Assembly (NCBI RefSeq): GCF_947179515.1
Contig: NC_067473.1
Span: 102,922,282 to 102,986,281 of the forward strand
Source of the DNA: Apodemus sylvaticus
Lineage: Eukaryota; Chordata; Mammalia; Rodentia; Muridae
DNA: 64,000 nucleotides
Direction of reading: 5' to 3'
A model generated the notes under the pieces. The model was not told the origin of the DNA. It worked only from the letters and a program-made list of their open reading frames with translations, and ran no database searches. The position numbers were made by a program, and so were the translations under genes. Of the stretch, positions 31,906 through 43,680 are shown piece after piece; within the stretch, counting starts at the first letter, position 1, and every line of letters starts with the position of its first letter.

Positions 31906-33640
31906 AAACACATTAGGTTACCCAGTTTGGGGAGTAAATTTTTACCTAGCAGTAGATGACTAATACAGTAGTTTTGAGGCAAATTGTCGATTTTTTTTTT
32001 TTTGTACCAAGTTCCCAGATGATGTGGATACTGCTGGTCTGGAGCACCCACGAGAGAGCAGCTTAGGGATGAAGAGGTGTCAGCCAGATGGGCTTCTCAG
32101 ATGCAGGGCAGGTGAACAGGCATCCACATGTCCACTCTCTCTGCATCCTCCCCACCAACTGCATGCACTGACTCAGGAACTCCATCTCTGGACCTTCTTC
32201 TCCAGTTATCACCACCAAGCTCAGGGGACTTGTGGAGTGTTTGCTGTGTGCGTGGCTCATACTTTATCTCGGCAAAAATGTCGACTTAAAAACATCTTTT
32301 AAATTTGAGATCTCATGGGATCCTTTAGGAAATAATGGAACAGATTCTGTTCCCATTTCAGAGACAAGAAAGTAGAGTCAGTAGAGGGCAAAGCAGTTGC
32401 TTAACTGTGCAAGGAAGCAGAATGATATGGGATTTGAGTTCATTACTTCTGATTCTACATAATCAACATTTTCTAGTTTCACCCTTCCTGTAGTTATCTT
32501 TCTTTTGGGAGCAGATAACTTCTTAAGCTAAGAGTTCTGATAGTGTTAGATATTAGGAAGGCTGTCTTGATTTTTGGTTTTGAGGGATGTATGACATTTG
32601 TGTGTCTTTTCCTGGGGAGGCATGGACAAATGTCTTCTTCTTTTTTTTATTTATATTTTTTTCAATATTCTTTGTTTATATTCAAAATGATTTTCCCTTT
32701 CCTGGTTCCCTCCTCCCCATAAGTTCCCTAAGCCCTCTTCCCTCTGCCCAATCTCCTATCACCCCCTCCTACTTCTCTGTCCTGGTACTCCCCCTACAAT
32801 GCTGGAACAAGCCTTTTCAGGACCAGGGACCTCTCTTTCCTCCTTCTCAAGACACAACTCACATATCAAATGACAAATGTTTTCTGTTCACCTCGATAGC
32901 ATATTGATGGTAGACCAAAGGAAGGAGCCCACTGAAGTCTAGCTTAGTGAGGCAGTGATATTACTGGGGCTTGGGTGAGGGGCTACTTACAGGAGCATGG
33001 ACTGCTCAAAGGCAGCTGTTGCATCAGCACAAGGCTGTCTTCAGTGTGGTGAGTGACTCTTGAAAACTGAATTCTCGGAGCTCTCTGCCCAGTGTGCCGG
33101 AAGCTGTACTGGTTAATCTTCTCTTCTACGGCAGTTGCTTACTGCTCATATAACCTCGGGGAGAGACCTTGAGAACCGCATCGCTCTGAGCATTGGGGTC
33201 TTCCAAGTTTGATCACTTCCTTCAGTCTTATGAGCCACCGTTCTGCCAGGAAAGGATGCTTCAATTCACAGGCAATTACTTCAGAAAAATGGTTTGGAAA
33301 CACGGAGACTAAAGCCAGAAGGGACAGAGGAAAACTTCTTCAGTCTCTTCTGTGCCTTCTGGGCTCTCTCTTTACCTCTCTACTCCATTTTTCTCCTTCT
33401 ATTTATCCATAAACTTTTTGTTGCCGCAGAACTTCAGCATGATTTGGTTTGATTTATCGTGTTAGCTCTGCTTCTCTTTCCGCCGTGACTCTTCACTTCA
33501 GGAATGTGAAGACCTCTAATCGGCAGGCCACGTGTTGCTCAGGTCCAAAGATCAAGACGAGGACCATCTGTGTGGCTACCCAGGATTAGAGTTCCTTGGG
33601 TTACTCTCTGCTCTTCATTACCTTACCTACACCCTGTATC
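31906..33640. other. Intergenic with one antisense L1 end
   Basis: Apart from the L1 fragment at 32640-32860, no gene or named repeat is recognised. Confidence 0.5.
32640..32860 (-). mobile_element. LINE-1 3' end, antisense
   Basis: TTTTTTTATTTATATTTTTT is followed by TTTATATTCAAAATGATTTT and the C-rich CCCATAAGTTCCCTAAGCCC block, then CAGGACCAGGGACCTCTC. This is the reverse complement of the murid L1 3' UTR and resembles the copy in Suclg1 intron 4. Confidence 0.75.
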
Positions 33641-33768
33641 ATCAAATGGATGTCCTGGAGCTGGAGTTATGGTTATTATAAACCACTTCATATAGATTCT
33701 GGGAGCTAAACTCAGGTCTACTGCAAGAGCAGGAAGTGTCGTAACCACTGAGCTATCTCTTGAACCCC
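33641..33768 (-). mobile_element. B3-family SINE fragment, antisense
   Basis: TGTCCTGGAGCTGGAGTTAT, AAACTCAGGTCTACTGCAAG and AACCACTGAGCTATCTCTTG form the reverse complement of the B3 5' half. Confidence 0.8.
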
Positions 33769-34395
33769 TTTTGTCTTGAGACAGGGTTTTATTATAGAGG
33801 TCAGGCAGGGCTGGCATTCGCTGTTCCCCAGACTCAGTCAGTTCTGGAATGACGCCATGCACCGCGAACTTTGTTCAAATTAGGGAGTCTTCACTGACTA
33901 AACCTCCCATGCTTTCCTGGATCCTACAGGTGCATTTATGACTTTATCTGGGGCTGGAGGTCGCCCAAACTGGCGCTGAGTGGGGCGCTGCTGAGTGAGG
34001 GAAGTTCTTACATTGAATTCCTGGTATGGACGTTTCATTGAGAATGCCCAAAGGCTGGGCAAGACAGACAGATGCGGGACTTTTAGGATTTCCCGGCTAG
34101 GGACAGAGAGGAAGGAGGGAAGGAGATGTGTCTGCCACGCTGAGAGAGGTGGAGAGGAGGAGATGCCATGGCTGAGAGAGAGGGTGCAGAACAGAGAGCA
34201 TGGCCGCTATGTTGGAGCCAGGGAAGTGCTTGCTTGACCAGATTCAGGGCAGCCAAGATAGAATATAGGATTTAGTAAGTAATAACTCAGATTATTGATA
34301 GGAGGTGGATTAACCACATGGTGATTAGGAAGTGGCCCAGCCGTCGGGTTGATTAAGACACATCAAAACATAAAGACAAGATGTATATGTCTTTC

Positions 34396-34852
34396 ATTCA
34401 GTAATGCAGAACATTGTGGCAGGTAGCATGGAACCCACCAAGGGATTTATTAAATAATATAGTACTACAGTGGCCCCTATAGGCTCAGGCTTGAATACTT
34501 GGTCCCCAATTGGTAGAACTGCTTGTGCAGGATTAGGTGTGGCCTGGGTCACCAGGTATGAACTTTGAGGTTTCAAAAGCTCATGCCAGACCCAGTTTTG
34601 TTTTTCTCCTCTCCCCTCCCCTTCCCCTCTTCCTCCCTCCTCATCTCCCCTCCCCTTCCCCTTTTCCTCCCCTCTCCTCTCCCTCTTCTTCCCTCCTCTT
34701 CCTCCTCTTCTTCCTCCTCCTCCTCCTCTTTTCCTCCTCCTCTTCCTCCTCCTCCTCCTTCTTCTTTCTCTCTCTGTCTCTCTGTCTCTCTCTGTCTTTC
34801 TGTCTCTGTCTCTCTCTGTCTCTCTCTCTGTCTCCCTCTCTCTTTCTCTCTG

Positions 34853-34901
<49 letters not shown>

Positions 34902-34990
34902 TTTCCTCTAACTTGTTGATGTAAGCTCTCAGCCAGAAGATGGCATCAGAGTCCTGGATCTGTAGTGACAGGCAGAAGTGAGCTGTTCAG
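34396..34990 (+). mobile_element. MaLR-type LTR with expanded pyrimidine tract
   Basis: ACTTGGTCCCCAATTGGTAG, AGGTGTGGCCTGGGTCACC and TTTCAAAAGCTCATGCCAGA match the LTR type at 30829. After a 310-bp pyrimidine tract the sequence resumes with TGTAAGCTCTCAGCCAGAAG. The tract therefore seems to be an expansion of the short CT stretch inside this LTR. Confidence 0.5.
34596..34910. repeat. 310-bp polypyrimidine tract
   Basis: Almost only C and T on the + strand: CCCCTCCCCTTCCCC-type units, then TCC triplets, then CTGTCTCT and pure CT dinucleotides. ORFs of about 120 codons across it are low-complexity artefacts. Confidence 0.95.
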
Positions 34991-35079
34991 GGACAAAGGT
35001 TCTGGGAAAGGAACTCAGGCTCTTTGAAAAACAATTTGTGGTCTTAGCTCCTGACCACAGCACCATCCCTGGGAATAAT

Positions 35080-35223
35080 ATTTTTTTCAAGACAGGATTT
35101 CTCTGTGTAGTCTTGGCTGTCCTGGAACTCCCTCTGTAGATCAGGAAGGCCTTGAAATCACAAAGACTCAACTGCCTCTGCCTCCCAAGTGCTTGAATTA
35201 AAGGTGTGGGCCACTACCAACTG
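35080..35223 (-). mobile_element. B1 SINE, antisense
   Basis: TTCAAGACAGGATTTCTCTG, GGCTGTCCTGGAACTCCCTC and CTGCCTCTGCCTCCCAAGTG form the reverse complement of a B1 element. Confidence 0.9.
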
Positions 35224-35907
35224 GCCCTGGGATTATTTTTAACATAAAAACTTAAATTTACATAAGTACCTAAATCATAACAAGTTGTGTTGTGCAGGCT
35301 TCAGCCTCCCTGAGGATGTCCTGATCCCAGAGCTAGATGGGCAAGTTCTATACTGTCCTCTCAGGGTTCCTGCAGGGCCAGCTCAATGACTGTATTGCCT
35401 TTTAAGTCATTTGATAATGCCTCTAAATAAATTTAAGATTAAAAGTCACCAACATGAATTCTGTGGCATGCTCTGAACCTGGAGAAATGTAGAAACTGGT
35501 CCTAGATAGTCATTCAGGGGAGAGACTCCGGGGCAGATTGCTTACTTAGTTGTGTCTGAAGACCTCAGGATCTGGTAACTTAAGTAGGATGTGGCAGTTA
35601 GTGGGAAGCAATAGGTGGGCTCCTGGCAGATCATGGAAAGGAGAGGGAAAGATATTTAAATCCCATGGTCATCAGAGTAACATGCCTATTAGAACCACAC
35701 CTGTCACAGAGAGTGTAGTTAAGTTGTAAAACAAAGCCAGAGAGATATGCTAGCTGCCTACTATGACACGAAAAGTTGACAAATGACTTGGATTTTGAAA
35801 TTTTCATTTTGAGGCTCAGTCAGAGAATATGTTTCTTCTGTTCTAGAATAATCTGATATCTCTGTTTCTATGGAGGTGATATAATAAAAAATCAGCCTCA
35901 GATTCTG

Positions 35908-35933
35908 GTGTGTATGTGTGTGTGTGTGTGTGT
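35908..35933. repeat. (TG)n microsatellite
   Basis: A short TG run with one TATG interruption. Confidence 0.9.
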
Positions 35934-36149
35934 AGGAGTGGACATTACAACATAGATAGAACTCATAGACAAAAGATAACATGTGAAGGTCAAGCATTTG
36001 TGGGCTGCAGAAGACACATTGAGATGATTTCGATGAGCTGGAGGTCTTGTAGTCCCAGCATGACTGTTTCCCTGCATGCACATACCCAGACACACAGCCG
36101 GAAGCAGATATCTCCTGCATCTACTCCTCCTTTCTCTTTCACTCTGTCT

Positions 36150-36290
36150 TCTTGAGAAAGAGTCTCCTGTAGCCCAGGCTGGCCTTAAAGCCATTATGTA
36201 GTGGGGTCCTGGCTTGGACCCCCTGACCTTCCTGCTTCATTTAATTTCTCAAGATCTGGGATTATGGGTGTCTGCCATCACGGCAAATCC
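36150..36290 (-). mobile_element. B1-related SINE, antisense, diverged
   Basis: TTGAGAAAGAGTCTCCTGTA, GCCCAGGCTGGCCTTAAAGC and GGGATTATGGGTGTCTGCCA are B1-type blocks in reverse order, with extra sequence between them. Confidence 0.65.
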
Positions 36291-37019
36291 TCCCCCCACG
36301 AAACTGGTAGGGCAGGGTAGACAAGAGGAAGCACATACTCCATTATGCTTGACAGAGGAAAATCCTGGAGCCAGCAGCTTCCTGTCAGCATCCTAACTCC
36401 TCAGCTTCCTTTCCCTCTGTCAGAGGCTCTGTCAGGTGATACCTGCTGTGAGTTTGGAAAGTTGAAACTACTCTTCTGGCGCTTCTGCCAGCCACCTAAT
36501 ACCATAAAGTAGCTTACTTGAATAGATGGAGAGAGTTATGTCCTTTGAACTGAGCCCAGGGACAGAGGGCTTATAAATTATTTCATTGTTTGCTTTTTTA
36601 CATTCTAGCTCAAATCACATTATTAAACTCTTTTTAAGGGCTTTAAAGGGCCCACTTATAGCCTCAGTAGAAATGACCCGTAACAACTCTAAGAGGAAGG
36701 AAGATAGTCTCTACTTGAATTCCTCCTGAAATAAGTTTCTTAGACAACTCATTCCATTTTGAGCAAACTCCAAGTAAAGCTATTTTTCTCCATAGTCTAC
36801 TGTAATCTATAATTCATGTTATTGATAAGAGTTTCCTGTTATCACATTGGTTTAGTTTCCCATTAGTGCTAACCTAAAATTCTTCTAGACATTCCTTCTG
36901 TAACTTGGCTCCCAGATCCTTTAACACTGTGCACGGCTGAGAGAGAGGAGGTGGGAGGGAGGAGGGGAAGCAGAGGTCGTTGTAGGGATTGTAGAGGGCA
37001 CCTGAGTTAATGAAGTACC
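36291..37019. other. Intergenic, nothing recognised
   Basis: No supported gene, RNA or named repeat; purine-rich at 36938-36970. Confidence 0.45.
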
Positions 37020-37635
37020 AGGCCTAGGTGTCTTAAGGAAGAAAGAGTTTATGTGGACATCTGGTTCCTGAGGGGTAGAGTACATCATGGAGGCGGGAAG
37101 GCATGACAGTGGAGAGGCCTGGCGGATGGAACAGGATGCTCACATCCTCAAATGTAAGCACAGTGACCTGGAAGTGCTGGGAGAACTGGGGCAACCCCAA
37201 GGAAGACCAGCAGTCTCAACTAACCCAGACCCCCGATCTCTCTCAGACACAGAGCCACCAACCAGGCAGCGTACTCCAGCTGATATGAGGTCCCTGACGC
37301 ACATACAGCAGAGGACTGCCTGGCCTGGCCTCAGTGAGAGAAGATGCCCCTAACCCTCAAGAGACTTAAGGCCCCAGGGAGTGGGGAGGCCTGACATGGT
37401 GGGTGGGGGCATCCTCTTGGAGATGGGAGTGGGGGGAGGAGGAATGGGATGAGGAACAGATCAGGAGGGCAGATCAGGAGGGAGATAACGACTAAACTGT
37501 AAAAAAAAAAAAAAAAAGATGATAAAATTAACAACCAACCAAAAAACCCACCCCCAGTAACTATTTCCTCCAGTGAGACCATCCCTTTTAAACCTCCTCA
37601 AACAGCACCACCAACTGGGTTCCAATTGCTCAAGT
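37020..37635 (+). repeat. CTTAGTTAGG-type repeat interrupted by an L1 3' end
   Basis: The left part (AAGGAAGAAAGAGTTTATGT, GAGTACATCATGGAGGCGGG) and right part (ACCTCCTCAAACAGCACCAC, GCTCAAGTACATGAGCC) flank an L1 at about 37157-37540. Confidence 0.6.
37157..37540 (+). mobile_element. LINE-1 3' UTR with poly(A)
   Basis: GGAAGTGCTGGGAGAACTGG, AGCTGATATGAGGTCCCTGA, CTCAAGAGACTTAAGGCCCC and GGGCATCCTCTTGGAGATGG end in an A-run at 37500-37517. This is a 5'-truncated murid L1 without ORF2. Confidence 0.8.
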
Positions 37636-38107
37636 ACATGAGCCTTTTAGGCATATTTCTCTTTCAGATCACCACAATGAGATTTGTGATACAAATGTTC
37701 CTGTGGAATGAGAGCCCGACCGCCAGCAGGTGCTTATTTTTCCAGCCCCCTGAAGTCTTCCTATTTGCACAACAGTTTATCATTCATTTATTAGTTCATT
37801 TACCCCTGGGTAAACGCATAATCTTCTGGGTCATGCACTTGTCAGCATGAATTTTATTACTTTGAATATTTATTAACGAATTATTTATTAATGAATGTTC
37901 ATTATATGGATATTTATTAAATCACATTTTTTTTGTTTTCACTTCCCATACTACCTATTACCAAATAGTTGTTTGTATTCTCACTGTGTGCATTTCTCTG
38001 ATAAAGAGAAAACTCCAAGAAGGAAATATTATCTTTTATGATTAAAACATTTTTTTCTTTATTCATTTCTACTGTATGAATGCTTCCCCAGCAGTCTGTC
38101 TACTTAA

Positions 38108-38272
38108 CATGTATGTGTGTGAACCCTATGGGAGGTCAGCAGAGGGCATCAGAGTGTCTGGAACAGGAGTTATAGGCAGCCACGGGCCATTGTATGGGTG
38201 CCGTGATCAATCCTGGGTCCTCTGCAAGAGCAGCCAGTGCTCTTAACCTCTGAGCGTCTCTCCAGCTCACCC
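38108..38272 (-). mobile_element. B3-family SINE, antisense
   Basis: ACATGTATGTGTGTGAACCC, GGAGGTCAGCAGAGGGCATC and AGTGCTCTTAACCTCTGAGC followed by GTCTCTCCAGC. TCAGCAGAGGGC at 38136-38147 fits the CTCF core at 11 of 12 positions. Confidence 0.85.
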
Positions 38273-38280
38273 CATTTTTT

Positions 38281-38422
38281 TTTCTATGCAGGGTTTCTCT
38301 GTGTAGCCCTGGCAGTCCTGGAACTCACTTTGTAGACCACAGACTAGTCTTGCACTCAGAGATCTCCCTGCCTCTGACTCCTGGGAGCTAGGATTAAAGG
38401 CATACACTACTACCACTTTGCA
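38281..38422 (-). mobile_element. B1 SINE, antisense
   Basis: GCAGGGTTTCTCTGTGTAGC, CAGTCCTGGAACTCACTTTG and GGGAGCTAGGATTAAAGGCA form a reverse-complement B1 inserted beside two B3 SINEs. Confidence 0.9.
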
Positions 38423-38434
38423 GTGTTCTCTTTC

Positions 38435-38655
38435 GAAAAGACTTTTCTTACTTTATGTATATACATGTCTGCCGGCATATGTGTATGTGTACCACCACAT
38501 ATATACAGTGCCCACAGAGTCCCAAAGGAGATTCCAGATCTGCTGGAAGTGGAGAGAACTCTGAGCCTCCATGTGGGCTCTAGAAACTTTACCTGGGCTT
38601 TCCAGAAGAGCAACCAACGCTCTTAGCCATGGGAGCGTCTCTCTATCTCCAAGAC
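38435..38655 (-). mobile_element. B3-family SINE, antisense
   Basis: ACTTTATGTATATACATGTC, CACAGAGTCCCAAAGGAGAT and CCAACGCTCTTAGCCATGGG followed by GTCTCTCTATCTCC. SINEs lie nearly end to end from 38108 to here. Confidence 0.8.
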
Positions 38656-39257
38656 AGTATTCATTCTAATCCTTGCTGTATCTTTGAAATCTAGTCCAGA
38701 GCATTAAACAGAGAAGACTTTTATTTCTGTCATGGTCTCTGCCCACCTTTCCGTATATATATCTAATATATGTGGATGGGTGTTTGCAGAGAGTGACGAG
38801 AAGAGGAGGTGAAGGAGAAGGGAGACATTTGTCTTCTCTTGCTGCAGGCCTGAAACCTCAGACACTGAAACCAACATGCCTTCCTCTTACAAGTTTTGTT
38901 TTTAGCTGCTTCCTGTAGTAATCTGTTCTGGATCGAATCTGGACGCTCCTCTGGGTTTGTATCCAACCCTAGTTCATGGGAGCCTTTGGCAGAATTTCCT
39001 TGAAATATGACCTGAGGCCCACAACCTGCTGGTCTGCTGGTGGCAGGGGGCAGCTTTCAGTGTCCCTAGGCAACCCCAAGCCACATGATCAACAAGTTAC
39101 ACATAGCAGTTGCTTCTTCAGGGTGCAGAGGGCTTCTCTCTCTAGCCTGTTAAATTAGAGCCCGATGTAAGGTAGTTTTTATATATGTGCATGTGTGCCT
39201 GTGCACATGTGTGTGGAGGTCTGAGGATCAGTTAGGTCTTCCTAGATCATCATTCTT

Positions 39258-39259
<2 letters not shown>

Positions 39260-39329
<70 letters not shown>
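39260..39329. repeat. (CT)28 then (GT)7 microsatellite
   Basis: A pure CT run to 39315 continues as GT to 39329, directly before an antisense L1 end. Confidence 0.95.
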
Positions 39330-39330
39330 A

Positions 39331-39695
39331 ATTAATCATTTTATTTGTTTACATTTCAAATGTTATCCCTCTTCCTGGTTACCCCTCCATGAATTCCTCA
39401 TCCCACCCCCTCCCCTTTCCCTCTAAGAGAGCGCTCACCCACTCACCTACCCAACTGCCACCTCACCCCTCTAGCATCAAGGGGCATCTGGGGCATCAAG
39501 CCTCCACAGGACCAAGCGCCTCCCCTCCCATTGATACCAGATAAGGCAGTCCTCTGTTACATATGTAGCAGGAGCCATGGACCCACCCATGTATACTCTT
39601 TGGTTGGTAGTTTAGTCCCTGGGAGCTTTGGGTGGTCCAGTTAGTTGATATCGCTGTTCTTCCTATGGGGTTTCAGTATCCTCCATTGGGGTACT
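39331..39695 (-). mobile_element. LINE-1 3' UTR, antisense
   Basis: TTATTTGTTTACATTTCAAA, CCTGGTTACCCCTCCATGAA, CTACCCAACTGCCACCTCAC and TTTGGTTGGTAGTTTAGTCC form the reverse complement of a murid L1 3' UTR. Confidence 0.85.
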
Positions 39696-39701
39696 GTTTT
39701 T

Positions 39702-39912
39702 AAAACAGGGTCTGTCACTGAACTGATTTGGCTAGACTTCCTGGCCAGAAAGTTCCAGAGAGCCTCCTGTCTCCTTCTCCGCAATGCTGGGATTTCAGGT
39801 GTGTGTGCCAATGTTCAGCTTTTTATGTGGGTGCTGGGGACAGGGAACTGAATTCAGGCCCTCACGCTTGCATGGCAAACACCTTGCCAAATGAATCCTC
39901 TCTCCCCAGACC
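39702..39912 (-). mobile_element. B4-type (B1-ID fusion) SINE, antisense
   Basis: A degenerate B1 part (AACAGGGTCTGTCACTGAAC, GCAATGCTGGGATTTCAGGT) is followed by an ID-like part (GTGCTGGGGACAGGGAACTG, CATGGCAAACACCTTGCCAA). Confidence 0.7.
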
Positions 39913-40072
39913 CATATCATGTACCTTAATCAGACACTCTGTGTACCACCATATTAGAAGCCTGTCATAGGTGTGTATTTGTGGGGAGAGGATTATACAC
40001 ACATGGGACTTACTAGGAGTAACCTTGGAGTGTATCTGCCATGGGGGCCCAGGAATAAATTAAAGCAGTCAA

Positions 40073-40074
<2 letters not shown>

Positions 40075-40135
<61 letters not shown>
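40075..40135. repeat. (GA)30 microsatellite
   Basis: An uninterrupted AG run of about 60 bp. Confidence 0.97.
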
Positions 40136-40140
<5 letters not shown>

Positions 40141-40415
40141 ATTTTGTTTTGTAGGTGCTTTCTCCTTCTTACGACTCTGCCCTCCACCCCACAGGCATCA
40201 TATCCCACGGCTCACAGACACAGCCTGGGAGGTTTCCAGCCCCAGGCAGATGCCTATCAGAAATTCTTGGGGCTGGAATCTGTGTCTTGGTAAATGATCT
40301 GCACCATTTGCAATCTCTCCCTGGACTCCAATTTCTCCTCAGTGAAGAGGAAATTCAAGAGAGATTGAGGCTGGCTGTGGATCCTTGGCTAATGGCTAAT
40401 TAAGAAGTAAGAGGA

Positions 40416-40417
<2 letters not shown>

Positions 40418-40459
<42 letters not shown>
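40418..40459. repeat. (AT)21 microsatellite
   Basis: An uninterrupted 42-bp AT run, self-complementary and able to extrude as a cruciform. Confidence 0.97.
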
Positions 40460-40462
<3 letters not shown>

Positions 40463-41254
40463 AAACAAGATGAGTCAAATTCTAAGTTGGAGCGATGTCT
40501 GTGAGTGGTGCTGGAGGACTTATCTGGCGCTGGTCTTCGGAAGGGTTTCATTTGGTGACCAATGCACCTGACCAGCTCAGGGGGATGACAGTCGTTTTGC
40601 TAGAGGGCTTCCACTGCAGACGGGAGGTGTCTTCCTCCTGCTTATCTTTCTTCCAGGTGGTTGAATAACTAGAATTTTAGTTCTTGCCCTAGTCAAACAG
40701 AAAGAAGCTTGCACGCAAAGCCTGTGGGTAATAGCTAAGACAGCAAGCAGCTCATACGCAATTGAAAATCATAGGATAAAAGAACAGATAACTGTATTTG
40801 CATTGAAAGAGCCTGGCAAAGACCTCATATATTCCAGTGAATCTAAGGCCTCAAGGACAAGGACGAGCTACGGACTGTAAGACCCATAGTCATCTCAGGG
40901 ATATTAATATGTACCAGAAAATGTGCTCAGTGCGATTGGCTTCCTACGGCAGCCGGGTCTGGAAATGATGCTATGTCAAGAAGCCCTGATTCTCAGCAGA
41001 GCCAAGACTGAGGAACCTCGGGATAGGACACTGATTATTCCATGGCTACTAGGAAAATGAAATAGTTTTAGAGTAAAAATGTCCTTAGAGGCCATCTCAC
41101 CTGACCTCCCCATAAGAAACCACATCCCTCTTTTTGCTGGATTGTTTTCTGGCTTCTGCTCAAATCTTTTGAGGTTTGGCATTGTGCTGCGCTTTCCAGT
41201 GCTCAGATAGTGAGGGCTCAATTCAAAGTGAGCCTCTGCTTTATTAGCGTCCTT
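40460..41254. other. Intergenic, nothing recognised
   Basis: About 800 bp of apparently unique sequence without a supported gene. Confidence 0.45.
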
Positions 41255-41690
41255 TCTGTGGCTAGGACAAATTCCAAAAGCAACTATGGAGGGGAAAGGG
41301 CTTATTTGGCTTACAGTCCCAGGTTGTAGTCTGTCATTGAGGGGAAGTCAGGGCAAGAACTCAGAGTAGGAACTTGAAGCAGGACATGGTTTCTATTCCA
41401 CACGACATTTAGATGACTAAGGAACTCACAACAGGAGCGATGGGGGCGGGTACCACTTGCTGGGTGGCAGGCTGCTTTCTTATACAGTTCACAACTGCCT
41501 CCTTAGGGAATGTTGCCACCTGCAGTAGCCTGTGTCCTCCTACACCAAATAATAATCAAGACAACACACACAGACATGTCCACAGGCTAATGTGATCCAG
41601 TCAATTTTTAAAATGGAAATTGTCTTGCAAGATAATTCTAGGTTTGAGTCAAGTTGTCTGATAAAGTTAACCAGCACAAGTTACCTAGAC
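41255..41690 (+). repeat. CTTAGTTAGG-type murid interspersed repeat
   Basis: AAGGGCTTATTTGGCTTACA, GAAGTCAGGGCAAGAACTCA, GGCTGCTTTCTTATACAGTT and TTTGAGTCAAGTTGTCTGAT appear in the family order. Confidence 0.65.
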
Positions 41691-41736
41691 TTGACTGGGA
41701 GTGAGAAACCATGGGTGGTTAATGGAGCAGGTTCTG

Positions 41737-41945
41737 GGGTTGGAGAGGTGGCTCAGCGGTTAAGAGCACTGGCTTCTGTAGCGGCTCTGGGTTAGATTCT
41801 CAGCACTAACATGATACTTACACAACCGTTTATAATTCCAGTTCCAGGGGATCCAACACCATTTTCTTGTGGGAACAAAAGTGGTGCAAAGACATACACG
41901 CAGGCAAATGCTGATACACATAAAATAAAAGAGTAAAACAGGTAA
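41737..41945 (+). mobile_element. B3-family SINE
   Basis: GGGGTTGGAGAGGTGGCTCA, GCGGTTAAGAGCACTGGCTT and AATTCCAGTTCCAGGGGATC, with an A-rich end (AATAAAAGAGTAAAAC). Confidence 0.92.
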
Positions 41946-42072
41946 GGGATGTAACTGGTAGAATGAGATCAGAGTTCTTTAGAGAGAAGACATGCCGAAG
42001 GAAGGGCATGAGGCTTACAGCATGTGCCAATAACATTGTGTCTGTTTGCCTTACAAATACAGAGGCAGATGC

Positions 42073-42500
42073 TAGCAACCAACTATTGGACTGGGCGTGG
42101 GGTCCCCAATGGAGGAGCTGGAGGGTGATCCAGAGGAGCTAAAGAGGTTTACAGCCCCATGGAAAGAACAATGATTTTGGCCACCCAGATGCCCCAAGAC
42201 TCCCAGGGACTGAACCATCAACCAAGGGGTACACATGGTTCTAGCCAAAACTGTGGCAGAGGAAGGCCTTGTTGGGCCTCAGTGGAAGGAGTGGTCCTTG
42301 GTCAGGTAAAGGCTCAATAGAGACCCCAACAAAGGGAAACCGAGGGGAGGGGAGGTCAGAGTATGTTGGGTGGAGGGGCATATATGTGGAGGCAGGGGTG
42401 GGAGGAGGGGTTGGGGGTCTTGGAGGAGGGGGGAAATCGGGAAAGGTTTTACCATTGGCAATGTAGATGAAGAGGATATTCAATAAGAAAAAAACAAAAA
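42073..42500 (+). mobile_element. LINE-1 3' UTR with A-rich end
   Basis: CCAACTATTGGACTGGGCGT, GGGGTCCCCAATGGAGGAGC and AGGCAAGGAAT-like G-rich 3' UTR sequence end at ATATTCAATAAGAAAAAAAC. This is a sense-strand, 5'-truncated murid L1. ORFs on either strand here are G/C-composition artefacts. Confidence 0.85.
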
Positions 42501-43529
42501 CATTGTCTCTGTTTAATCATTCTACCATTCAAGAAACGTGCCTTTCCTTTGCCAAGATCTAAACCAGTGAGGGATACAGGTTCCCAGTGTCTGCTCTTCA
42601 CAGCTCTCAGATCTTCTAATGAGTTAGTGAAGCATCAGGAACTCCCCTGAGATGAGGAGAGCAGTAAGGATACTCCTCCAGGAGTCAGACAGTCGGGATA
42701 GTGCCAACGTCATTTGTCCTTGTCACCAAACTTTAGAGATATCTTGCTACACCCAGCTCCATCATCCGTGTCACCGGGCTTCTGCATTGGTACTGGTGTA
42801 TCCTGGGGGGAAAAAAGTCTTCCAAACCTTGTCTGGCTACAATCATTTATGGATACACAGTGGAGGCTTTCACCCGTCCTCATGTATGGGTCTGTCATGA
42901 CTCAGCATCGCATTTGAGCAGGTGTCTCCAGGAGTTCATCTTTTTTTACCATTCCCCTGCCTGAGAGCCGTCTATGGTAGGATCACAGTCACCCACTGAG
43001 GATTTATAGACCAGCTTGTCTTTGTCAATGCCCTTCGCCCCAGCACCATCTGCCCCAGCCATATCTGTCTATACTCAGTCATTTCTCCCCGGCCTGCACC
43101 TCAAGCTTGGCTGGCTGCACTTCAGATGGGTTTTTGGATCTCAACCAGGAGAAATTCAATATTCAAACTCTTAAGAGAGCTATTCATAGGTGTCTGTACT
43201 TAAATCCAATTTTAGGAAAGTATTAAGTAGATTTCCCCCCAAGGTCAGCGCCAATGAGTTGTGGATGGTCATGGGGAAAGTTAAATGAGCAGGAATCTAT
43301 TTTCTCTTGAGTCTGAAAGGTATATTTTTTAATCCTAAGTGAATTTAGAGATATAAATAGAACAAGATCTAAATTCACTGCAGCATTCAATGTTAGGTTT
43401 CCTAATTCATATTCTTCCAGATCAACTTTTGTGCGTTTATTATTGTACTTTTTCACTCTTTCTGCCTTCAATAGGGTTTCTACACCATTATATCTTGATA
43501 TTTAGACATTTCTCTTAATTTAAAAATTT
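42501..43529. other. Intergenic, nothing recognised
   Basis: About 1 kb without a supported gene or named repeat. Confidence 0.45.
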
Positions 43530-43680
43530 ATATTGATGGTTTGTACAACAAGATGCATTGGGGGTCCAGACATCTAGGAGTTGGATTTCCCCTTCCATCA
43601 TGTGGGTTCTGGGCACTGGATTCAGATTGTCAAGCGAAACGGCAAGCATCTCTACCCACTGGTTTATCCTGCCTGCTGTA
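43530..43680 (-). mobile_element. B3-related SINE, antisense, diverged
   Basis: TCATGTGGGTTCTGGGCACT, GGATTCAGATTGTCAAGCGA and CATCTCTACCCACTGGTTTA fit the reverse complement of an old B3/B4-type SINE head. Confidence 0.6.

Noticed and set aside
34537..34924. Ser/Leu-rich 119-124-codon ORFs
   Set aside because: They are translations of a pure pyrimidine tract.
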